From assembly GCF_020172685.1 (NCBI RefSeq), contig NZ_CP083986.1, positions 1,165,576 through 1,229,575 on the forward strand: 64,000 nucleotides of DNA, in the 5' to 3' direction. Made by a program: the position numbers and the translations under genes. The DNA is from [Mycobacterium] nativiensis (GTDB lineage Bacteria > Actinomycetota > Actinomycetes > Mycobacteriales > Mycobacteriaceae). The notes beneath the pieces are model-generated. The model was not told the DNA's origin. It worked only from the letters and a program-made list of their open reading frames with translations, and made no database searches. The stretch's first letter is position 1; each line of letters begins with the position of its first letter. Of the stretch, positions 42,745 to 51,233 are shown one piece after another.

Positions 42745-44001
42745 TTATCCCGCGATGACCGGTCGGGGCATCACGGTCGGCTTGAAGCCGTAGCGCGGGG
42801 TGCCGTAGCCGAAGCTGCCGGGCCGGCCGCCGGCCATTCCCGGCGGCATGGCGGCCATCGAGCTGCTTTCCGGGGCCGGGGCGAAGCTGCTGGCCTGCAG
42901 GGCGGTGGCCGACGCCGGGGCGGCGGGGATCGAGCCCGACCATCCCGGAGGCACCGAAAGGCTGGTGCCCACCAGCGAGGCCTGTCCCAGGCCGGCCGAG
43001 ACCGCCGGGGCGCTCCAGCTCACGCCACTGGCGGCGCCGATAGCACCCAAGCCGCCGCCGCCCAGTGCGCCCAGGCTGCTCAGCGGGCCGCCCGGAGCCA
43101 GTAGTGCGCCGATCCCGGCGCCCGCCGTACCACCGCCGACCGCGTTGAAACCGCCACCGGCGAAGTAACCGACCATGTTCGGCAGCAGGGTCGACGGGAT
43201 ATAGGCGGCCGCGGTCGCGGCACTGTTGAGCGCGGACATGCCCGGTTGCATCGCCAGGAAGACGAAGCCGTTCATCGACGCGCTGTTCAAGATGGCGCTG
43301 AGGAGGTCGCCCCCAGCGGCCGCCGAGCCCGCGGTTCCGGTCGCCAGCGGAGACGAAAGGCCCTGGATCGCACTGGGCATCGACGAGATCATCTGCGCCA
43401 CATCGGCATTGCTGCCCGCTGCGGTTCCGGCGGCTTGAGCCACCGCGGCCTGCTGGCCCTCGACCCCGGCCGGGTTGGTGGTCTGGGTGGGCTCGCTGAA
43501 CGGGGTCACCTGCGACGCGGCGGCCGAACCGCTCGCGTAGCCGTACATCGCGGCCGCGTCCTGCGCCCACATCTGGGCGTAGTGGGCGTCCAGGGCCGCG
43601 ATCGCCGCGGTGTTGATGCCCAGCACGTTGGTCGAGACCAGCGCCGCCTGCTGCACCCGGTTGGTCGTGACCGCCGCCGGCGGCACCGTGGCCGCCCGTG
43701 CCGTCTCGAATGCGGCCGCCGCAGCGGTGGCCTGGCTGGCGGCCTGCTCGGCCTGTGCGGCGGTGGCGCTCATCCACGCGACGTAGGGGGCTGCGGCCGA
43801 CGCCATGGCGGCCGATCCCGGGCCGAGCCATTCCTCGCCGGACAGTTGGGCGATCACCGTCTCGTAGGAGTGCGCCGCCGACGTCAGTTCGGCGGCCATG
43901 GTGCGCCAGGCCGCGGCGGCGGCCATCATCGGCGCCGAACCGGGGCCGGTGTACATCCGGGTGGAGTTGACCTCGGGCGGCAGGGCTCCGTAATCCAACA
44001 T
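42745..44001 (-). CDS. PPE family protein (PPE-SVP), copy 2
   Basis: 418 residues. [46 protein letters not shown] in the PPE domain; a middle with hydrophobic and Gly-rich segments; SVP motif [16 protein letters not shown] with one extra residue; tail [18 protein letters not shown]. Partner PE 10 bp upstream, Esx pair downstream. The middle is unrelated to copy 1 at the sequence level, so surface roles may differ. Confidence 0.93.
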   Translation of the reverse strand: MLDYGALPPEVNSTRMYTGPGSAPMMAAAAAWRTMAAELTSAAHSYETVIAQLSGEEWLGPGSAAMASAAAPYVAWMSATAAQAEQAASQATAAAAAFETARAATVPPAAVTTNRVQQAALVSTNVLGINTAAIAALDAHYAQMWAQDAAAMYGYASGSAAASQVTPFSEPTQTTNPAGVEGQQAAVAQAAGTAAGSNADVAQMISSMPSAIQGLSSPLATGTAGSAAAGGDLLSAILNSASMNGFVFLAMQPGMSALNSAATAAAYIPSTLLPNMVGYFAGGGFNAVGGGTAGAGIGALLAPGGPLSSLGALGGGGLGAIGAASGVSWSAPAVSAGLGQASLVGTSLSVPPGWSGSIPAAPASATALQASSFAPAPESSSMAAMPPGMAGGRPGSFGYGTPRYGFKPTVMPRPVIAG

Positions 44002-44011
44002 GGTTCGCCCC

Positions 44012-44311
44012 CTACCCGGCCGCGATCGCGTTCGCGGCCTCGGTGGCCGCGTAGGACTGGGCGCTGCCGTTCAGCGTGGCCACGAACATCTCGTGAATGG
44101 CAGCGGCCTGCGCGGCAACCGACTGGTAAAGGCCGGCGTGTGCGGCGAACTGGGCGGCGGTCAGCGCCGAGACCTCGTCGGCGGCCGCGGGAACGACGCC
44201 GGTGGTCGGGGCGGCCGCTGCGGCGGTCTGCGCACTGAGCGCCGAACCGATCGCCTGCAGGTTGCCGGCAGCGGAGGACAGGGCCTCCGGCTGCGTGGTC
44301 ACGAACGACAT
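44012..44311 (-). CDS. PE family protein, copy 2
   Basis: 99 residues, PE domain only: [37 protein letters not shown], and [13 protein letters not shown] at the end with the YxxxE export signal. It is close to the PE of copy 1 (identical C-terminal 13 residues apart from one). It opens the second PE-PPE-esx block. Confidence 0.93.
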   Translation of the reverse strand: MSFVTTQPEALSSAAGNLQAIGSALSAQTAAAAAPTTGVVPAAADEVSALTAAQFAAHAGLYQSVAAQAAAIHEMFVATLNGSAQSYAATEAANAIAAG

Positions 44312-44389
44312 GAGCTTCTCCTCACGGAACCGATCGCTGCCGGCTCCCGGTGACCACAGTCCCGTATCCCCCCGCCCTTACGAAAGCTG

Positions 44390-44407
44390 GTTAACCGCTT
44401 ATTAACC
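44390..44407 (-). promoter_or_regulatory. Direct-repeat box before PE copy 2
   Basis: On the minus strand GGTTAAT, four bases, GGTTAAC: 11-bp step, 79 bases before the PE start. The half-sites differ from CGTAAAG but keep the T-A-A core, and the spacing to the start matches the other PE genes. Confidence 0.4.
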
Positions 44408-44712
44408 CGGGTGTCGGAAGTCTTTACACGCGCTGCCGTCGTGGCCGCCAAGATGACCGGGGATGTGGGCCGGGTCACGTCGCGCGAGTCGCGGATGGGA
44501 AAGCCGTGCAAAACGGTATTCGGCGGCCACGGAACATGTTTCGCACTGGCAGCGGAGTGACCCGCCTCACACCGGCCGTGCGACATCTGGCGGACGCCTT
44601 GACCGTTCGAGAGTGCCAGTCATCAAATCTGTTGGTTTGCAACATGATCAGCTGACGTCGGTCGTTGCGCCCGGCTGGCTGACGATGGCCTGCGCCGGGA
44701 GCGTGAGGGTCC

Positions 44713-44773
44713 GGTAACACCGATTTAACATGCTGAACCGGGGGAGTAAATGTCCCGTAACACGCTTTTAACG
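44713..44773 (+). promoter_or_regulatory. Pair of GTAACA-TTTAAC boxes before DUF732 gene
   Basis: GGTAACA-N4-TTTAACA (44713-44730) and CGTAACA-N4-TTTAACG (44756-44773), two near-identical 18-base boxes 43 bp apart, about four helical turns. GTAAC half-sites are typical of the MtrA response regulator family; MtrA is a candidate, unverified. The second box ends 22 bp before the start codon. Confidence 0.5.
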
Positions 44774-44795
44774 AACCCTCAGCACACTACGAGCT

Positions 44796-45101
44796 ATGAA
44801 ACGGTTACTGCTGCTGGCGGGTATCCCCGCCATGGTCGGTCTCGCGGTGCCCGCGCACGCCGAGCCCGTCGGCAGTGATGCCGCCTTCCTGACCGCGCTG
44901 TCGGGGGCCGGCCTGAGTCACCGTGGATCCGATCAGGTGGCGATCTCGGCCGGGCACTCGGTGTGCCAGCTGATGGACGCCGGTCTCACCCCGATGGACA
45001 CCGTGGTCGCGGTGCAGACCACCAACCCGGGTTTCTCGTTGCAGCGCGCCGCGGAGTTCGCGAAGATCGCCGCGCAGAGCTTCTGCCCCGAGCACGCCTA
45101 G
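44796..45101 (+). CDS. DUF732 secreted protein
   Basis: 101 residues: signal peptide ending AHA-E (about 20-22), then the DUF732 domain with DAAFLTALSGAGL, AISAGHSVCQLMDAG and a second cysteine in AAQSFCPEH. The two cysteines probably form a disulphide. Members are abundant small exported mycobacterial proteins without a known function. ATG at 44796. Preceded by a double response-regulator-like box and followed 75 bp later by tRNA-Leu. Confidence 0.88.
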   Translation: MKRLLLLAGIPAMVGLAVPAHAEPVGSDAAFLTALSGAGLSHRGSDQVAISAGHSVCQLMDAGLTPMDTVVAVQTTNPGFSLQRAAEFAKIAAQSFCPEHA

Positions 45102-45176
45102 TCACCATCGTTTCGCCGCCCCGCGCCGGAGTGCCGGTGGGGGATCGTCGGCGTCGCCGCGTTAGATTCGCCGCGA

Positions 45177-45250
45177 GCCCCCATAGCCCAATTGGCAGAG
45201 GCAGCGGACTTAAAATCCGCACAGTGTCGGTTCGAGTCCGACTGGGGGCA
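45177..45250 (+). tRNA. tRNA-Leu (anticodon UAA), short variable arm
   Basis: A 74-base cloverleaf: acceptor arms GCCCCCA/TGGGGGC, discriminator A, anticodon stem GCGGA/TCCGC with loop CTTAAAA (anticodon TAA), T stem GTCGG/CCGAC around TTCGAGT. The variable region is only ACAGT, whereas bacterial tRNA-Leu normally has a long class II variable arm. M. tuberculosis has integrase remnants (Rv1054-Rv1055) in the corresponding interval as I recall, so it may act as an integration site. Confidence 0.93.
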
Positions 45251-45662
45251 CCGGATGGCTCGCGAGGCAACGACCGCCCAGCTCCTGCCGGTCCTGCGCG
45301 CGCCGCATACCCGCCTGCTCTGCGTTTTGCAAGGGCCTGTGACCAGAACCGCCCAATCCATTTTTCTGAGACTTTTTAGAATTTATTTAATATTGAATTG
45401 CGATCCAAATCACAAGTTAGCCCACATCGTCAAAATGGCTGGTGGACAAGATAAATAGGGCTTGCTGTCGAGGCTCCGGTCTGCTGTGCCGGAGGTGGTG
45501 CGGGGGATTAGCTTGCGAGTTCAATCACAATAATTGGGACATTTTCCTGTTACCTGGAATTCACCGCTAGGATCGACCGAACGCCTCGCCCGGGGCAACC
45601 CGTGGTCGCACCCAGACCGTAGGCGGCCCGCGCGGGCAGGGCATGCAGGGACGATACGAAGT
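45251..45662. other. Gene-free region with AT-rich patch after tRNA-Leu
   Basis: 412 bases with no credible gene. Positions 45361-45420 are about 25% GC in a genome of roughly 66%, with runs such as TTTATTTAATATTGAATT. No copy of the tRNA 3' end is seen downstream, so there is no att repeat and no integrase. It may be a scar of an integrated element or the control region of the Rv1057-like gene. Confidence 0.5.
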
Positions 45663-46718
45663 GTGATCGATGGGAGCGATGTGGACGACGTGGTGGGTAC
45701 TGGATCGGCCAACCCTGGCGCCTTCGTCGTCGACACCGTGACGGTGGATCGCGGCCCGATCGGCGGCCTTGCGGTCAGCGCGGACGGTGCCCGCCTGCTG
45801 GCCACCAACTACGGCGACGACACCGTTTCGGTCATCGACACCGCCAGCGGCACCATCGTGAGCACCGTGTTCCACGCCGACGAGCCGTTCGCGATCGCGG
45901 CCGGTCCGGCCGGCACCGGTCGGGCCTATGTCACCGCGGCGTCAATGGCGCTGGACGCCGTCCTGGCGATCGATGTCGACGCCGCCGAGGTCATCGGGTG
46001 CTACCCGGTCGCCATGGGCATCAGCCACCTGGTCTCCGACCCGATGGGCAGCCGCGTTTATGTCACCCGCACCGGGTCCGCCGGGGTCGAGGTGCTCGCA
46101 CTCGATGCGACCATGCGTCCCGTCGGCGCCACGGTGGTCTCCAACAGTCCCGCCGCCGACGCAGCCTGCCTGCGGATCAGCCGGGACGGTCGTCGGCTGT
46201 ACGTGGCGGTGCGTCAGCCCGCCGGCGACGCTGTCACCGTGCTGGACCGCGACCTCAACATCGTGGACACCATCAAGGTCGGCCTGACCATCCTCGATGT
46301 CGCCGTCAGCCCCGACGGGTCCAAGCTGTTCGTTGCGACCGGCGGTGCCGACGGCCGGGGGACGGTGCACGTCGTCGACGCCCGCACCCACGCGGTCGGC
46401 ATCGGATTCGTCGTCGATGCGCAGCTGATCCAGCTGATCGTGAGCCGCGACGGCGACCGGGCCTACCTGGTCACCGGGGCCGGCGTCGTGGTCATGTGCG
46501 CCCGGACCAACGAGGCCCTCGGCACGCTGGGCGCCACCACCGCACCGTCGTGCGCGGTGGAGAGCCCGGACGGCAGCCGGCTCTACATCGCCGGTTTCGA
46601 CGGCGCGGTGACCGTCGCCTCGCTGGCCCATCTGCCGGCGCCGTCGGCGTTGCTGCACGAGCAGCTCGCCCTCGACGACGCCGTCAGCCGGATGCTGCAG
46701 CTCGAACCCGCGCTGTAA
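45663..46718 (+). CDS. Seven-bladed YVTN-type beta-propeller protein (Rv1057-like)
   Basis: About 351 residues made of repeated units of the form SPDGxxLFVATxxDGxVxVxD: GLAVSADGARLLATNYGDD, LVSDPMGSRVYVTRTG, LRISRDGRRLYVAVRQ, AVSPDGSKLFVATGG, VSRDGDRAYLVTG, ESPDGSRLYIAGFDG. This is a cytoplasmic seven-bladed propeller without enzyme motifs. In M. tuberculosis Rv1057 is a stress-induced gene under MprA and SigE control, needed in macrophages. The start is uncertain: GTG 45663 or GTG 45681, the latter with GGGAG four bases upstream. It stands alone; fadD14 starts 86 bp downstream. Confidence 0.85.
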   Translation: MIDGSDVDDVVGTGSANPGAFVVDTVTVDRGPIGGLAVSADGARLLATNYGDDTVSVIDTASGTIVSTVFHADEPFAIAAGPAGTGRAYVTAASMALDAVLAIDVDAAEVIGCYPVAMGISHLVSDPMGSRVYVTRTGSAGVEVLALDATMRPVGATVVSNSPAADAACLRISRDGRRLYVAVRQPAGDAVTVLDRDLNIVDTIKVGLTILDVAVSPDGSKLFVATGGADGRGTVHVVDARTHAVGIGFVVDAQLIQLIVSRDGDRAYLVTGAGVVVMCARTNEALGTLGATTAPSCAVESPDGSRLYIAGFDGAVTVASLAHLPAPSALLHEQLALDDAVSRMLQLEPAL

Positions 46719-46804
46719 CCCGCAAAGCCGCCCGGCATCGCCGCGGTGCAAGCATGATCCAATACGGATTGTTGCTTGCGCTGGGATGAGAAGGCGGTAC
46801 GTCA

Positions 46805-48436
46805 ATGCAGAGCACGATGCAGAACTGGCCGTTGACGGTCGGGGCGATCTTGCACCACGCCACCGGCATTCATGGTGCCCGCACCGTGACGACCATGACC
46901 GACGACGGTTTTCGCACCACCACCTACCGTGAGCTGGGCGCCCAGGCGGCCCGGCTGGCCAATGCGCTGCGCCGGCTCGGTATCACCGGCGACGAGCGGG
47001 TGGCCACGTTCATGTGGAACAACACCGAACACCTGACCGCCTACCTGGCCGTGCCGTCGATGGGTGCGGTGCTGCACACACTCAACATCCGGTTGTTCGC
47101 CGAGCAGATCGTCTTCGTCGCCAACGAGGCCGAAGACCGGGTGATTCTGGTCGACGCGTCGCTGATCGGACTGTTGGCGCCGGTGCTGGCGCAGCTCGAC
47201 ACCGTGCACACCGTGATCGTGGTCGGCGAGGGCGACACCGCCCCCCTGGAATCCGCCGGCAAGACCGTGCTGCGCTACGCCGATGTACTGGCCGCCGAGT
47301 CCGACGAATTCGACTGGCCGGTCCTCGACGAGAATTCGGCGGCCGCCATGTGCTACACCAGCGGCACCACCGGGAACCCCAAGGGCGTGGTGTACAGCCA
47401 CCGGTCCAGCTATCTGCACACCATGGCCGGCTGCACCGCCAACGGGATCGGCGTCGGCTCCGCGGACTGTGTCCTGCCGATCGTGCCGATGTTCCACGCC
47501 AACGCGTGGGGGCTGCCGTATTCGGCGCTGATGGCCGGCGCGGACCTGGCGATGCCCGACCGGCACCTGGGCGCCCAGTCCCTGGTCGCCCTCATCGAGA
47601 AGCTGCGGCCGACGGTGGCCGGTGCGGTGCCGACGATCTGGAACGACGTCATGCACTACCTGGATCGTGAACCCGGCCATGACATCTCGTCGCTGCGACT
47701 GGTGGCGTGCGGCGGGTCGGCGGTCCCGGTGTCGTTGATGCGGGCCTTCGAGGAACGTTACGGCGTGCAGGTGCGGCAACTGTGGGGCATGACCGAGACC
47801 TCGCCGCTGGCCACCCTGGCCTGGCCGCCGCCCGGCACCTCGCTCGAAGAGCACTGGTCGCTGCGTGGCACCCAGGGCCAGCCGGTCTGTGGAGTGCAGG
47901 CCCGCATCGTCGACGACGAGGAGCGGGTGCTGCCCAACGACGGTGAGGCGGTCGGCGAACTGGAGGTGCGCGGTCCGTGGATCACCGGCGCCTACTACCG
48001 CGGCGAGGATGAGTCCAAGTTCTCCTCGGGCTGGCTGCGCACCGGAGATGTGGGCAGCATCGATGCGCGGGGCTTCATCACGCTGACCGACCGGGCCAAG
48101 GACGTGATCAAATCCGGTGGGGAGTGGATCTCCTCAGTGGAGCTGGAGAACGAGCTGATCGGCCACCCGGACGTGGTCGAAGCCGCCGTCGTCGGGGTTC
48201 CCGACGAGCGCTGGGATGAACGGCCGCTGGCCGTCGTGGTCGTCCGCAGCGACGCTTCGGTCACCGCCGGCGATCTGCGAACGTTCCTGTCCGACAAGGT
48301 CGCCCGCTGGTGGCTGCCGGAACGCTGGACCTTTGTCGCCACCATTCCCCGCACCAGCGTCGGCAAGTACGACAAGAAGACCATCCGAGCCCGGTACTCC
48401 GAGAACTACTATCACGTGAGCGAGGTACGTGGCTGA
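46805..48436 (+). CDS. fadD14: Medium/long-chain fatty acyl-CoA synthetase FadD14
   Basis: 543 residues, adenylate-forming acyl-CoA ligase. P-loop MCYTSGTTGNPKGVVYSH (about 181-198), WGMTETSP (A5 motif), the hinge TGDVGSIDARGFITLTDRAKD and the C-terminal lysine in SVGKYDKKTIRA. It activates fatty acids to acyl-CoA for degradation or lipid synthesis. ATG at 46805. The stop overlaps the next start (TGATG), forming a pair with the DapB-like gene, the same order as Rv1058-Rv1059. Confidence 0.93.
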   Translation: MQSTMQNWPLTVGAILHHATGIHGARTVTTMTDDGFRTTTYRELGAQAARLANALRRLGITGDERVATFMWNNTEHLTAYLAVPSMGAVLHTLNIRLFAEQIVFVANEAEDRVILVDASLIGLLAPVLAQLDTVHTVIVVGEGDTAPLESAGKTVLRYADVLAAESDEFDWPVLDENSAAAMCYTSGTTGNPKGVVYSHRSSYLHTMAGCTANGIGVGSADCVLPIVPMFHANAWGLPYSALMAGADLAMPDRHLGAQSLVALIEKLRPTVAGAVPTIWNDVMHYLDREPGHDISSLRLVACGGSAVPVSLMRAFEERYGVQVRQLWGMTETSPLATLAWPPPGTSLEEHWSLRGTQGQPVCGVQARIVDDEERVLPNDGEAVGELEVRGPWITGAYYRGEDESKFSSGWLRTGDVGSIDARGFITLTDRAKDVIKSGGEWISSVELENELIGHPDVVEAAVVGVPDERWDERPLAVVVVRSDASVTAGDLRTFLSDKVARWWLPERWTFVATIPRTSVGKYDKKTIRARYSENYYHVSEVRG

Positions 48437-49494
48437 TGAGCCTGCGCGTCATTCAATGGGCCACCGGTTCGGTCGGCGTGGCCGCGATCAAGGGGGTACT
48501 CGAGCATCCCGACCTCGAGCTGGTCGGCTGTTGGGTGCACTCGAAGGCTAAGAGCGGCAAGGACGTCGGCGAGATCATCGGCACCGCGCCGGTGGGGGTG
48601 ACCGCCACCGACAGCGTCGATGAGGTGCTGGCGACCGAGGCCGACGCGGTGATCTACGCGCCGCTGCTGCCCAACCCCGATGAGGTCGCCGCACTGCTGC
48701 GCTCCGGCAAGAACGTCGTCACCCCGGTCGGCTGGTTCTACCCGACCGAGAAGGAGGCGGGCCCGCTGGAGCAGGCGGCGCGGGACGGCAACGTCACCCT
48801 GCACGGCGCCGGAATCGGCCCTGGCGCGGCCACCGAACTGTTCCCGCTGCTGCTGTCGGTGATGTCGACCGGCGTCACTTTCATTCGCGGCGAAGAGTTC
48901 TCCGACCTGCGCACCTACGGGGCGCCGGACGTGCTGCGCCACGTGATGGGCTTCGGCGGCACCCCGGACCGGGCGCTGAGCGGCCCGATGCAGAAGCTGC
49001 TCGACGGCGGGTTTCGCCAGTCGGTGCGACTGTGCGTGGACCGGCTGGGCTTCGCCGCCGACGAGAATATCCGTTCGTCGCAGGAGATCGCGGTGGCCAT
49101 CGCGCCGATCGACTCCCCGATCGGCGTCATCGAGCCCGGCCAGGTCGCCGGCCGGAAGTTTCACTGGGAGGCCACCGTCGGCGACGATGTGGTTGTCCGG
49201 GTCACGGTCAACTGGCTGATGGGCGAGGAGAACCTCGACCCGCCTTGGACTTTCGGTCCTGCGGGGGAGCGCTACGAGATGGAGGTGCGGGGCAATCCGG
49301 ACACCTTCGTCACCGTCAAGGGCTGGCAGCCCGAGACCGTCGAGGCCGGCCTGATCAGCAACCCCGGCATCGTGGCGACCGCCGCGCACTGCGTCAACGC
49401 CATCCCGGCAACCTGTGCGGCCCCGCCCGGCATCGCGGGCTTCTTCGACCTGCCACTGATCACCGGCCGGGCCGCCCCACACCTGGCGCGGTAA
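48436..49494 (+). CDS. Dihydrodipicolinate-reductase-like NAD(P)-binding protein (Rv1059-like)
   Basis: 352 residues. Rossmann N terminus MSLRVIQWATGSVGVAAIKG with a glycine-rich turn, then ADAVIYAPLLPNPDEVAALLRSGKNVVTPVGW, as in DapB-like proteins, and an all-mixed C-terminal domain. The true lysine-pathway DapB is a much shorter enzyme, so this is a distinct mycobacterial family often placed beside acyl-CoA genes. The substrate is unknown. ATG overlapping the fadD14 stop. Confidence 0.85.
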   Translation: MSLRVIQWATGSVGVAAIKGVLEHPDLELVGCWVHSKAKSGKDVGEIIGTAPVGVTATDSVDEVLATEADAVIYAPLLPNPDEVAALLRSGKNVVTPVGWFYPTEKEAGPLEQAARDGNVTLHGAGIGPGAATELFPLLLSVMSTGVTFIRGEEFSDLRTYGAPDVLRHVMGFGGTPDRALSGPMQKLLDGGFRQSVRLCVDRLGFAADENIRSSQEIAVAIAPIDSPIGVIEPGQVAGRKFHWEATVGDDVVVRVTVNWLMGEENLDPPWTFGPAGERYEMEVRGNPDTFVTVKGWQPETVEAGLISNPGIVATAAHCVNAIPATCAAPPGIAGFFDLPLITGRAAPHLAR

Positions 49495-49500
49495 CCCGCG

Positions 49501-50376
49501 GTGTGCCGGCTGTTCGGGCTGCACGCCGGGACCGACGACGTCACCGCCACCTTCTGGCTGCTGGACGCGCCGGACAACCTCGCCGAGCAGAGTCGGCGCA
49601 ACCCCGACGGCACCGGGCTGGGGGTGTTCGACCGCGACGGCCGACCACAGGTGCGTAAGGAGCCGGTTGCGGCCTGGCGCGACGCCGAATTCGCCACCGA
49701 GGCCCATGAACTGACCGGCACCACGTTCATCGCGCATGTGCGCTACGCCACCACCGGCGCCCTGGACGTCGTCAACACCCACCCGTTCCTGCAGGACGGC
49801 CGGATCTTCGCGCACAACGGGGTGCTGCGCGGCCTGGACGACGTCGATGCGCGCCTGCGTGAGCTCGGCGCCACCGATCTGGTTGCGGGACAAACCGATT
49901 CCGAACGGGTCTTCGCGCTGATCACCGCCGCGGTCCGGGCACGCGGCGGTGATGTGGGTGCGGGCCTGCGCGATGCGGTCGGCTGGCTGGCGGCCAACGT
50001 GCCGATCTATGCGCTCAACATCCTGCTGAGCACCGCGACCGACATGTGGGCGCTGCGCTACCCCGCCACCCACGAGCTGTACCTGCTGGACCGCCGCGAC
50101 GGTGCCGCGCCGTTCGGATGGAACCTGTCCACTCGGCGGATCCGGGCACAGGCCGAGCAGCTGCGGGGCCGCCCGGCGGTCGTCTTCGCCACCGAGCCGA
50201 TGGACAATGATCCACGCTGGCGGCTGATCGCCCCCGGGGAACTGGTCCACGTCGACGCCGGGCTGACGATCACCACCGAGCCGGCCTTCCCGGATCCACC
50301 CGCCCGGCTGCTGCGCCGGGACGAACTGACCGCAGTCGCCGAGGAGGCTCAACACCCATGGAAAGGACAGTCGTGA
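49501..50376 (+). CDS. Class II glutamine amidotransferase
   Basis: 291 residues of the class II (Ntn) amidotransferase fold, YafJ/EgtC-like. The catalytic cysteine is residue 2 (MCRLFGLHAG), exposed by removal of Met. Other motifs: NPDGTGLGVF, HVRYATTG, NTHPFLQDGRIFAHNG and QTDSERVF. Only the glutaminase half is present; no synthetase partner is adjacent, so the ammonia acceptor is unknown. GTG at 49501, six bases after the preceding stop. Equivalent to Rv1061. Confidence 0.9.
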   Translation: MCRLFGLHAGTDDVTATFWLLDAPDNLAEQSRRNPDGTGLGVFDRDGRPQVRKEPVAAWRDAEFATEAHELTGTTFIAHVRYATTGALDVVNTHPFLQDGRIFAHNGVLRGLDDVDARLRELGATDLVAGQTDSERVFALITAAVRARGGDVGAGLRDAVGWLAANVPIYALNILLSTATDMWALRYPATHELYLLDRRDGAAPFGWNLSTRRIRAQAEQLRGRPAVVFATEPMDNDPRWRLIAPGELVHVDAGLTITTEPAFPDPPARLLRRDELTAVAEEAQHPWKGQS

Positions 50377-51233
50377 CGTCGAAACGCGCTCTGGTGCTGG
50401 CCGGCGGGGGAGTGGCCGGCATCGCCTGGGAGACCGGAGTGCTGCGCGGCATCGCCGACGAGTCGCCGGCCACGGCAGCGGCATTGCTGGACTCCGATGT
50501 GCTGGTGGGAACCTCGGCCGGTTCGGCCGTGAGCGCCCAGATCGGCAGCGGGACGAGTCTCGACGAGTTGTTCGCCCGACAGGTCGCCGACACCTCACCG
50601 GAGCTTGATCCCGGGGTGGGCGGCGAGGAGCTTGCCGAGCTGTTCCTGGCCGCCATGACCAGACCGAACACCACTGCCGTGCAGAAGATGCAGCGCATCG
50701 GGGCGGTGGCGCTGGCCGCCGAGACGGTCCCGGTCGCGGTGCGCCGCCGGGTGATCGAGCGCCGGCTGCCGTCACATCACTGGCCGGATCGCTGCCTGCG
50801 AATCACCGCGATCGACATCGACACCGGCGAGTTGAGGGTCTTCGACCGCGACTCGGGCGTGGAACTCGTCGACGCGGTGGCGGCCAGCTGCGCCGTCCCC
50901 GGCGTATGGCCGCCGGTGGTGATCGACGGGCGACGCTACATGGACGGCGGAATGCGCAGCGCGATCAACCTCGACGTCGCCGACGACTGCCATGTGGCCG
51001 TGGTGCTGCTGCCGTCCGGGGAGTCGTCGCCGTCGCCGTTCGGCCCGGGTGCGGCCGCCGAGATCGCGGCGTTCGGTGGGCGGGCGACGGCGGTGTTCGC
51101 CGACGCCGCCGCGGTGCGGGCGTTCGGCATCAACCCGCTGGACCCGGCCTGCCGCATCCCGTCGGCACGGGCGGGACGCGAACAGGGCCGGCGGCACACC
51201 GCCGCCATCGCCGAGTTCCTCGCCGTGGGCTAG
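50373..51233 (+). CDS. Patatin-like phospholipase (Rv1062-like)
   Basis: 286 residues from the GTG at 50373, which overlaps the amidotransferase stop as GTGA. The patatin catalytic dyad is visible: oxyanion-hole glycines LAGGGVAGIAW (about 8-18), nucleophile GTSAGS (Ser about 47) and DGG (aspartate, in RYMDGGMRS). The family hydrolyses acyl groups from phospholipids or other lipids. No signal peptide. Its stop shares CTAG with the stop of the convergent second patatin gene. Confidence 0.88.
   Translation: MTSKRALVLAGGGVAGIAWETGVLRGIADESPATAAALLDSDVLVGTSAGSAVSAQIGSGTSLDELFARQVADTSPELDPGVGGEELAELFLAAMTRPNTTAVQKMQRIGAVALAAETVPVAVRRRVIERRLPSHHWPDRCLRITAIDIDTGELRVFDRDSGVELVDAVAASCAVPGVWPPVVIDGRRYMDGGMRSAINLDVADDCHVAVVLLPSGESSPSPFGPGAAAEIAAFGGRATAVFADAAAVRAFGINPLDPACRIPSARAGREQGRRHTAAIAEFLAVG

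Larger units (their letters stand above)
44312..44795. other. 484-bp intergenic region between PE and DUF732 genes
   Basis: Divergent control region. It holds a minus-facing direct-repeat box (44390-44407), two plus-facing boxes (44713-44773), and otherwise no credible gene. Short frames across 44460-44720 have no start signals or coding character. Confidence 0.6.

Noticed and set aside
45192..45458. 88-codon frame running out of tRNA-Leu
   Set aside because: It begins inside the tRNA and crosses the AT-rich patch; no ribosome binding site or homologous feature.
48412..50775. 787-codon minus-strand open frame
   Set aside because: It is antisense to the DapB-like, amidotransferase and patatin-like genes, has Arg/Gly/Pro-rich composition typical of shadow frames in high-GC DNA, and no recognisable domain.
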